Shown piece by piece: positions 1 to 6,628 of a stretch of DNA of 64,000 bases. Numbering within the stretch: position 1 is the first letter of the stretch; every line of letters starts with the position of its first letter. The stretch is taken from NCBI GenBank assembly GCA_964612295.1, contig CAZTDY010000009.1, forward strand, positions 31,601 through 95,600. Reading direction: 5' to 3'. The notes under the pieces were generated by a model. It was not told the origin of the DNA, did no database searches, and saw only the letters and a program-made list of their open reading frames with translations. Source of the stretch: CAYQJL01 sp964612295. GTDB taxonomy: Bacteria > Eisenbacteria > RBG-16-71-46 > CAIMUX01 > WJJG01. The translations under genes were made by a program, and so were the position numbers.

Positions 1-559
1 CGCCTTCGGCTTCGAGCCGGTCGCCCTCGGCCAGCTTGAGCCGCTGCTGCTGTCCGCTGCTGATCCGCATGAAGATGGGATCGGCAAAGCCCTGCCTTCC
101 GGCGAAGGCGGGGCAGAGCCTCACTAGAAAGCCGCGCAGGTAGATTCGGCTCCGCCGGCCGTCGACCTCTCGCACCAGACGCGGACGAATGCTGCTGACC
201 GTCCCCCCCACCTCGAGTCGCCGTCCGCCATGGTCCTCGAGCCATTCATCGAAGCGGCGACAGTCGTCCTCGAATTGGCGGTACTCATCGTCGGAAACCA
301 GCCGCTCCGGGTAGCGGTGGATCTTCTCTTCGTCGTAGTGACGACACTGGGTGCAGTTGTTGCCAACATGCCCGTAGCCTTTGGGACACTGCCCACCCTT
401 GCCCAGCTTCTTGCACTTCCACTGAAAGCCCAGGCAACCCTCGGGGTAGCAGCGCTTCTCGCCGAGCACATGGTACGCTGAGACCGCATGGTTGAAGTTC
501 CGGTGGGCCTCATGCCGGCAGATGAAGATGTCGTCGCGCTTGTACGGGTTGCGCATCAT
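1..559 (-). CDS. Cys-rich conserved-looking protein of unknown function (partial, C-terminus off the left edge)
   Basis: An open frame of 186 codons runs from an ATG at 559 to the left edge without a stop. The start is set by CCTCCTCCT at 568-576, which reads AGGAGGAGG on the minus strand, 8 nt before the ATG. Nine cysteines are visible, at residues 14, 37, 42, 49, 58, 69, 72, 100 and 149. C37-x4-C42-x6-C49 and C58-x10-C69-x2-C72 look like metal-ligand spacings, so a zinc- or iron-binding N-terminal region is likely (inference). An acidic helix-rich stretch (about residues 74-110, many D/E/R) follows, then a beta-rich segment (about 114-186) that could be a small barrel. I do not recognise the family. 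It is divergent from the ArsR-methyltransferase gene and shares a 274-nt intergenic region with it. Codon usage resembles its neighbours. Confidence 0.75.
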   Translation of the reverse strand, partial: MMRNPYKRDDIFICRHEAHRNFNHAVSAYHVLGEKRCYPEGCLGFQWKCKKLGKGGQCPKGYGHVGNNCTQCRHYDEEKIHRYPERLVSDDEYRQFEDDCRRFDEWLEDHGGRRLEVGGTVSSIRPRLVREVDGRRSRIYLRGFLVRLCPAFAGRQGFADPIFMRISSGQQQRLKLAEGDRLEAEG

Positions 560-657
560 GGCGATTGCCTCCTCCTGAATCATCTCATCTCGCCCTACCC
601 GGATACAGGCTTGGATGCTCCGCAGTGAGGTCTGCGTCTACCCTTCGGAATCCGTTG

Positions 658-685
658 GGAAATCAAGGCATATACCTTGATTTCC
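658..685. promoter_or_regulatory. 28-bp perfect inverted repeat (11-bp arms, 6-nt AT-rich centre)
   Basis: GGAAATCAAGG (658-668) and CCTTGATTTCC (675-685) are exact reverse complements around CATATA. Neither side is followed by a T-run, so it does not look like an intrinsic terminator. Its place in the divergent region between the Cys-rich gene and the ArsR-methyltransferase gene fits an operator for a dimeric winged-helix repressor. The binding protein is inferred. Confidence 0.6.
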
Positions 686-797
686 TGACAGCCCACAGAG
701 GCACATGCAAACCTGCCCACCCGGAGAACTTGGCAGGGCCGGCCGGGTATACCCCGATAGCCACTCACCGACATCCCCCAGTCCTCTCAGATTCCAG

Positions 798-826
798 TTG
801 ACATACATAAAAAGATACCGATACTT
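798..826 (+). promoter_or_regulatory. Putative promoter for the ArsR-methyltransferase/ahcY unit; possibly leaderless
   Basis: TTGACA (798-803), a 16-nt spacer and GATACT (820-825) resemble sigma-70 elements. The expected start of transcription would fall at about 832, almost on the ATG at 834, and no Shine-Dalgarno sequence precedes that ATG. A GATAC direct repeat (814-818 and 820-824) and AAAAG/CTTTT arms (810-814, 824-828) lie over the -10 and could be a regulator site. Confidence 0.4.
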
Positions 827-833
827 TTATATT

Positions 834-1790
834 ATGAATGAGCAGTTACTCGATAGACTCAAGGCCTTGGCCGATCCACTCAGGCTGCGCATGATCGCAA
901 TCCTGCGCGCCGAGGAGCTCGCCGTAACCGAGCTGGCCGAAGTTCTGTCCATATCGCAGCCGCGGGTATCGCACCATCTCAAGGTCCTCAGGGAAGCCGA
1001 CATCGTAACCGTCCGCCATGAAGGCACTTGGACCTTCTGTTCCATTGTGGCGGGAGAATCCCCCGGCGACGGACTCCTGGCCGCGCTCGAGCCCATGGCC
1101 GGCGGATTCGAGCCCCACCCGGACGACCAGAGACGCCTACACGGGGTGATGGCCCAACGCCGCAAGCGATCAAAGGAGTTCTTTGAATCCGTCGCAGCGG
1201 ACTGGAACGAGCTCGAACCGCGCTTCGCCGGCAACGGCCTTCGCCACCAGGCCCTCTCCTTTCTGCTCCCCGAGGGGCTGGTTTTTGCCGACATTGGGTG
1301 TGGCACCGGTTTCATGTCCCGCACGCTGGCCACGCGGGCGAGAAAGGTGATCCTGATCGATCACTCCCCCGCGATGCTCGATCAGGCCAAGGCGGAACTG
1401 GGCACCATCAAGGGCGTGGAACTGGACTTCCGCGTGGCCGAACTCGACAGCCTGCCGCTCGACGATGCCGAGGTCGACGGGGCGTTCGCGAATCTCGTCC
1501 TGCATCACGTGCCGGATCTCGGCGCCACGCTCAGGGAGCTGCACCGGGTGATCAAAACCGGAGGCCGGCTCGTGATTTCGGACTTGTTGCCACACGAGGT
1601 GGAATCGCTCCGCGAGGAGCAGGCGGATCTCAGGCTGGGCCTGAGTCCTGATGAACTTGCCGTCCGTCTCGAGCAGGCGGGCTTCGCGCAGTTGGAGTAT
1701 GAAGAAGCTGTGGACGCGCTTTGGATCACGACAGAAGCGGGGGAAGACGAACTCCTCCCCATTTTCGTGATGAGTGCCAGGCGGCCGTAA
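834..1790 (+). CDS. ArsR-family regulator fused to a class I SAM-dependent methyltransferase
   Basis: A 318-residue protein. Residues about 5-75 are an ArsR winged helix (recognition helix around SQPRVSHHLKVLREADIV at 41-58). Residues about 115-318 are a Rossmann methyltransferase with motif I DIGCGTGF at 153-160 and a following acidic motif near residue 176. No ArsR metal-site cysteine cluster is seen, so the signal is probably not arsenite. It is followed after 22 nt by S-adenosylhomocysteinase. ArsR-family SahR regulators control SAM/SAH-cycle genes in Proteobacteria (established), so a SahR-like role sensing SAM or SAH through the methyltransferase fold is the best inference. The ATG at 834 is preferred because the helix-turn-helix begins there; an upstream in-frame extension to 705 is non-conserved in style and has no Shine-Dalgarno. 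Confidence 0.88.
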   Translation: MNEQLLDRLKALADPLRLRMIAILRAEELAVTELAEVLSISQPRVSHHLKVLREADIVTVRHEGTWTFCSIVAGESPGDGLLAALEPMAGGFEPHPDDQRRLHGVMAQRRKRSKEFFESVAADWNELEPRFAGNGLRHQALSFLLPEGLVFADIGCGTGFMSRTLATRARKVILIDHSPAMLDQAKAELGTIKGVELDFRVAELDSLPLDDAEVDGAFANLVLHHVPDLGATLRELHRVIKTGGRLVISDLLPHEVESLREEQADLRLGLSPDELAVRLEQAGFAQLEYEEAVDALWITTEAGEDELLPIFVMSARRP

Positions 1791-1812
1791 CAAACGGGAG
1801 ACGAAGAAGACC

Positions 1813-3249
1813 ATGACCGAAGCAATGCTGACCAAGTCCCTCCCCCACAAGGTCAAGGACCTCGCTTTGGCCGATTGGGGACGCAAAGAGATCGTGCTGG
1901 CCGAGGCCGAGATGCCCGGCTTGATGTCCATCCGCAAGAAGTACGGCTCGGAAAAACCGCTGGCCGGCCACCGGGTCATGGGCTCTCTGCACATGACGAT
2001 TCAGACCGCGGTCCTGATCGAAACGCTCGAAGCGCTCGGAGCCGAGGTCCGCTGGGCGAGCTGCAACATCTACTCGACGCAGGATCATGCCGCCGCGGCA
2101 ATCGCCGACGCGGGCAAGTCCGCCGTGTTCGCCTGGAAGGGTGAGTCGCTCGCCGAGTATTGGTGGTGCACCCATCAGGCCCTCACCTTCTCAGGCGGCA
2201 GGGGCCCCTCGCTCATCGTCGACGACGGCGGCGATGCCACCATGATGATCCACTGGGGTTACGAGCTCGAGCAGTACTATCAGAAGAACGGCACCTACCC
2301 GGAGTGGGAGCTGGACGGCGAAGATGCGATCGAGCTCTTCAAGATCCTGACCGAGATCCACGCGGAAGATCCGCAGCGCTGGACCAAGATGGTGCCTGAA
2401 ATCATCGGCGTCTCGGAAGAAACCACGACTGGCGTGCACCGGCTCTATCAGCGGAACGAAGAGGGTTCGCTCCTCTTCCCCGCCTACAACGTGAACGACT
2501 CGGTCACCAAGTCGAAGTTCGACAACCTCTACGGCTGCCGCGAGTCGTTGGCCGACGGAATCAAACGCGCCACCGACATCATGGTGGCCGGCAAGGTGGT
2601 CGTGATTGCCGGATACGGCGATGTCGGCAAGGGCTGCGCCCAGTCGATGCGGGGGTTCGGCGCGCGGGTGCTGGTGACCGAGATCGATCCGATCTGCGCT
2701 CTGCAGGCCGCGATGGAAGGCTACGAGGTCACCACGATGGAAGACGCCCTCCCCGAGGCGGACATCTACGTCACCTCCACGGGCAACTGCGACGTGATCA
2801 CCGCCGAGCACATGTCAAAGATGAAAGACCGGGCGATCGTCTGCAACATCGGCCACTTCGACAACGAGATCCAGGTCAACCAGATGAAGGCCATGTCCGG
2901 CGTCGAACATCGCAACATCAAAGACGAAGTGGATGAGTACATCTTCCCCGACGGCCACAGCATCATCTTGCTGGCGCAGGGCCGATTGGTGAACTTGGGT
3001 TGTGCGACGGGACATGCCTCCTTCGTGATGAGCAATTCGTTCACGAACCAGTGCATGGCGCAGATCGCGCTGGCGCAGGATAAGCCCGAGATCGGCGTCT
3101 ACGTGTTGCCGAAGCACCTCGACGAAGAGGTCGCGCGCCTCCATCTCAAGAAGCTGGGGGTCAAGCTGACCAAGCTCACCTCGCGGCAGGCGAAGTATCT
3201 GGGGGTGCCCGAGAACGGGCCCTACAAGCCGGACGCGTATCGGTACTAG
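1813..3249 (+). CDS. ahcY: S-adenosyl-L-homocysteine hydrolase
   Basis: A 478-residue cytosolic enzyme that reversibly splits S-adenosylhomocysteine into adenosine and homocysteine, completing the activated methyl cycle. Visible family features: HMTIQTAVLIETL at 60-72, the region with the substrate-site lysine KSKFDNLYGCRESL from 233, the NAD-binding glycine motif AGYGDVGKGCAQ at 266-277, and the C-terminal KPDAYRY ending typical of the family. Length is normal for the long bacterial/eukaryotic type with the ~40-residue insertion. The ATG at 1813 follows GGGAG. It is very probably cotranscribed with the ArsR-methyltransferase gene upstream and is closed by the terminator at 3256-3285. Confidence 0.97.
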   Translation: MTEAMLTKSLPHKVKDLALADWGRKEIVLAEAEMPGLMSIRKKYGSEKPLAGHRVMGSLHMTIQTAVLIETLEALGAEVRWASCNIYSTQDHAAAAIADAGKSAVFAWKGESLAEYWWCTHQALTFSGGRGPSLIVDDGGDATMMIHWGYELEQYYQKNGTYPEWELDGEDAIELFKILTEIHAEDPQRWTKMVPEIIGVSEETTTGVHRLYQRNEEGSLLFPAYNVNDSVTKSKFDNLYGCRESLADGIKRATDIMVAGKVVVIAGYGDVGKGCAQSMRGFGARVLVTEIDPICALQAAMEGYEVTTMEDALPEADIYVTSTGNCDVITAEHMSKMKDRAIVCNIGHFDNEIQVNQMKAMSGVEHRNIKDEVDEYIFPDGHSIILLAQGRLVNLGCATGHASFVMSNSFTNQCMAQIALAQDKPEIGVYVLPKHLDEEVARLHLKKLGVKLTKLTSRQAKYLGVPENGPYKPDAYRY

Positions 3250-3255
3250 AACCAA

Positions 3256-3285
3256 AAGGGGCGGCCGATTTCCCGGCCGCCCCTT
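3256..3285. terminator. Strong bidirectional hairpin between convergent genes
   Basis: AAGGGGCGGCCG (3256-3267) and CGGCCGCCCCTT (3274-3285) form a perfect 12-bp stem around ATTTCC. The flanking A-rich and T-rich ends would serve ahcY on the plus strand and the LVIVD gene on the minus strand. Confidence 0.85.
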
Positions 3286-3300
3286 CGTTCACCCCACGTT

Positions 3301-6300
3301 CTATCGCATCACGATCGCCTGCCTAGTTTGCTGAAACGCCCCCGTTTCAAGCCGGTAGAAATAGGTCCCAGACGGCACGGGCCGCCCCAATTCGTCAATC
3401 CCTAACCAGGTAACGGCGTGAGATCCCGCCGCGGTCGGGCCGTCGATCAATGTCGCCACCCGTCTTCCTTCCGGCGTGAATACCCGCAAGCGCACCCACC
3501 CCGGATCTGCGATGGCAAACTGGATCTGGGTATGCGCCCCGAACGGATTGGGAGTATTCGGATGGAGGGTGGAACGGCCAAGCGTGGGATCGGACACCGA
3601 AGAGGAGGCGTCGGCGGTCGCTTCCTCCCCCTCGTTGCCGGAGAAGTCCGTCACCGTCAGATGGAAGTAGGGATGCACATCTTCGGAGAAGTCGAATGAG
3701 GTGTCGGTTGTGTGGAGAAGCACTTCCGCTGACTCATCCAGGGTCTCCGATTCAGAGCCGTAGAGCGTGAAGTAGTTGAAGTCTTCCACGGCGGTCTCGT
3801 CCCAGGCCAACATGGCGCCCGGTTCGATGCGGAAGTTCGCCGGCGCGGTCGGTGCCAGGTTGTCGACCGAGTAGCCGCTGTCGGGTGGTGAGTCGAAATA
3901 CACGCCGGGCACGTCCGTCAGCGCGCGCACGAAGTAGGTCGTGAAGTACATCCCGTCCGCAATCGTGGAGTCTGCCAGGGTGGGCACCACCATCGCGTAT
4001 TCGCCCTCGCAGCAGGCGGGGACCGAGGCCAGATAGTCCCAATCCCCCGGCGGCCAGCACACCCTGAGCAGTCCGCTGCCCGGGTCATTTGCCGCGTCCG
4101 AGTCTTCGCCAGGATCACCGCCCCGCCTCAGATCCTCGTCGATTCGCCGGTAGATCGCGTACTCGGTGATCGGAGTCGTGCTGCCGAGCTGATCGTATCC
4201 GCTCGCATCCCACGACAAGCGCACCTGCCTCCCCTGATCGTTGGGGATATCGGTGATCGCCGACGCGAATGGAAACTCGTTGAGCCACTTGATCTCGAGA
4301 CCGGTGCAGGTTGGGATGACCAGCGGATCGCTCGAATCCCAGATGTGTTCACTACGCCAGCGCAGGTCGGAGACATCGGCGCCCAGAGTGAACCACTCCC
4401 CAGCTGCCGGCACACTCACCCATGAGCCGCCCCCATCGTCGGACAACCACCAGTTGTTCTCGCCGACCTGGGCAGGTGTCACGCGGACTCCCAGCACGAT
4501 ATTGCTCAGGAGCCCGGGGATCGTGAGGGACTGGCCCTGATTGTCCTGCCAGTTCTGGGTGTGCAATGACCTCACGCGGCAGGCCTGCACACTGGTCTTG
4601 CAGGCCACATAGGCAACCTCGCCCGCAACGCACAGGTCAAGGGATCTGTCCGGCATGCCCACGATGTCTATGATGACAGGCTCCGAAGGGTCGCTGATAT
4701 CTACGATCCAGAGGGTGTCGTCATTGACATCCGTTACATACGCTAAATCGCCCGCCACCGTCAGGCACTTGGTGAGGCAGTCGGGCAGGATCACCCCCCC
4801 CAATAGGATTGGATTGGTTGGGTCGCTGACATCCACCACCTGCAGGCCCCCAGCAACGCAGGTCAGATAGGCGACATCCCCGGAGACCTTCACATCGTAT
4901 GCGTTCCCCGGCACCGGACAGGTGCCGATGACTGCCGGGCTGGTTGGATCGCTGATATCCACAACTTCCAGTCCGTCGTTGTAACCTGCAACGAAGACCA
5001 GATTACCTGACATGGCCACGCCGTAGGTCGTCGCACCCACGCTAACGATGCCGGTAATCGCTGGGAATGCCGGATCGCTCACATTCACCACCCAGAGTGC
5101 GTTAGCCCCGGAGTCCAGCACGCAGGCGATATCCCCGGATACGGCCACGCCGTGGGGGTCAGATAGGCCCAGTGTACCGATGACGGTGAGATTGACCGGG
5201 TCGCTGACGTCAACAATGCTCAACCCGTAGTAGCCGCTCACGACATAGGCAACGTCGCCCGACACCGCCACCTGCGATGCATTGGAGGTCAGACTCACGG
5301 CGCCGATTTCGACGGGATTGGTTGGATCACTGATGTCGACAGCCATCAGGGCACCGTTCAGGTCCACCACAAAGGCCACATCCCCTACCGCCGCCACGTC
5401 TATAGCATACGCGAAGCCCACATTGCCGATCAGGCTCGGGCTGACCGTCTCACCAACCTCCACCACGACCAGACCATTGGCGCGGTCGGCCACGTAGGCG
5501 ACATCGCCCGCCACGACGACCCCCCAGGCCAGATCTTCCGTGTCCGCGCAGCCCATCAATTGGAGGTCGGCCGGATCAGTGATGTCGATCGCAAGTAGCC
5601 CGCTTTCGTAGTCCGCCACGTAGATCATGTCTCCTGAAGTCGTCACGCCCATCGCGCGGTTGGGGGTCACGAGGCTCCCGATCAGAATCGGGTTCGTCGG
5701 GTCACTGATGTCGAGCGCCTCCACCCCGGACCAGTGGCCCGCCACATAGGCGACATCACCAGCAACGGTCACGTCCCGCACGATGTCCGGCAAGTCGACG
5801 CTGGCAATGATGGCCAGGTTCGTGGGGTCCGTAATGTCCACCACCTGAAGATCGCCCACGTAATCCGCCACGTAGGCAACATTCCCCGCCACCGCCACTC
5901 GTAGGGCTCTGTCGGCCGTCGCGACGCTTCCGATGAGCGCCGGGTTGGCCGGATCGCTGATGTCGACCGCCAGCAGGCCACCCGTGTGGTCGGCGACATA
6001 GGCAACGTCGCCTTCTATCGCAGCGTGCCAGCTCTTTCCGGGCGTAATCATGCTGCCCACAATCACCGGACTACTCGGCGTGCTGATATCGATGACCTGC
6101 AGTCCGCTGTCCGCATCCGCCACGTAGGCCACATTCCCAGCCACGGTCACGCCGTAGGCGAGGCCCGGCGTGTCGACGGTGCCGATGATCGCCGGGTTGG
6201 CCGGGTCGCTGATGTCGACAACCTGCAAACCCTCCTCACCGTCCGCGAGGAAGGCATGGTTTCCCGCCACAAAGAGGTGGCGTGCTGTTCCGGGAGTGTC

Positions 6301-6522
6301 CACGCCGCCGATCACCGCCATGTCGTTCGGCCACAGGCTCAACTCGCCGGCGTCCGTGTTCCAGCAGGCCGTTGTAGCCCCCATATCGCCATAGTCGGTG
6401 CTCGTGAAATCTTCGGTGTAGCTTCCGGCCTGGGCCGGAGCAGGGAGCCCAATTGCCAGCAAACAGACAAGGGCCGTTCCCGCAAGGAGTTCGCTTGCGA
6501 GCAGCCGTGCGGTCGTGAACAT
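3301..6522 (-). CDS. Secreted LVIVD-repeat beta-propeller protein with FlgD-Ig-like C-terminal tail
   Basis: A 1073-residue secreted protein. The ATG at 6522 follows GAGGAGG and starts a signal peptide that ends near APAQA (about residue 33). The N-terminal two thirds hold about 13 repeats of ~42 residues built on VVDISDPxNPxxIG...VAGDVAYVAD, the LVIVD/choice-of-anchor type of propeller repeat, so the protein probably forms one or two propellers outside the cell. Fibronectin/Ig-like segments follow. The last ~85 residues (NTPNPFGAHTQIQFAI through SGTYFYRL) match the FlgD-Ig/T9SS-like tail seen in four other proteins here. It lies 107 nt downstream of the CHAT-protease gene on the same strand and may be the last member of that unit. 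Ligand and function are unknown. Confidence 0.88.
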   Translation of the reverse strand: MFTTARLLASELLAGTALVCLLAIGLPAPAQAGSYTEDFTSTDYGDMGATTACWNTDAGELSLWPNDMAVIGGVDTPGTARHLFVAGNHAFLADGEEGLQVVDISDPANPAIIGTVDTPGLAYGVTVAGNVAYVADADSGLQVIDISTPSSPVIVGSMITPGKSWHAAIEGDVAYVADHTGGLLAVDISDPANPALIGSVATADRALRVAVAGNVAYVADYVGDLQVVDITDPTNLAIIASVDLPDIVRDVTVAGDVAYVAGHWSGVEALDISDPTNPILIGSLVTPNRAMGVTTSGDMIYVADYESGLLAIDITDPADLQLMGCADTEDLAWGVVVAGDVAYVADRANGLVVVEVGETVSPSLIGNVGFAYAIDVAAVGDVAFVVDLNGALMAVDISDPTNPVEIGAVSLTSNASQVAVSGDVAYVVSGYYGLSIVDVSDPVNLTVIGTLGLSDPHGVAVSGDIACVLDSGANALWVVNVSDPAFPAITGIVSVGATTYGVAMSGNLVFVAGYNDGLEVVDISDPTSPAVIGTCPVPGNAYDVKVSGDVAYLTCVAGGLQVVDVSDPTNPILLGGVILPDCLTKCLTVAGDLAYVTDVNDDTLWIVDISDPSEPVIIDIVGMPDRSLDLCVAGEVAYVACKTSVQACRVRSLHTQNWQDNQGQSLTIPGLLSNIVLGVRVTPAQVGENNWWLSDDGGGSWVSVPAAGEWFTLGADVSDLRWRSEHIWDSSDPLVIPTCTGLEIKWLNEFPFASAITDIPNDQGRQVRLSWDASGYDQLGSTTPITEYAIYRRIDEDLRRGGDPGEDSDAANDPGSGLLRVCWPPGDWDYLASVPACCEGEYAMVVPTLADSTIADGMYFTTYFVRALTDVPGVYFDSPPDSGYSVDNLAPTAPANFRIEPGAMLAWDETAVEDFNYFTLYGSESETLDESAEVLLHTTDTSFDFSEDVHPYFHLTVTDFSGNEGEEATADASSSVSDPTLGRSTLHPNTPNPFGAHTQIQFAIADPGWVRLRVFTPEGRRVATLIDGPTAAGSHAVTWLGIDELGRPVPSGTYFYRLETGAFQQTRQAIVMR

Positions 6523-6628
6523 GATGACCTCCTCACCTGGCAAGCCGCAGCCAACGACCGGTGCCCATCGCTCCGGATGGCCGCCATCGTCTGACTGTTA
6601 CTCGCGTGAGGAGGGCTGATCTAACGGA

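Noticed and set aside
565..801. Small plus-strand open frame in the 560-833 region
   Set aside because: No Shine-Dalgarno, contains the palindrome and ends near the promoter; it looks like intergenic DNA.
4640..6300. Regular DNA repeats that could be mistaken for a repeat array
   Set aside because: They are ~126-nt coding repeats of the LVIVD propeller in frame and vary in sequence; not CRISPR.
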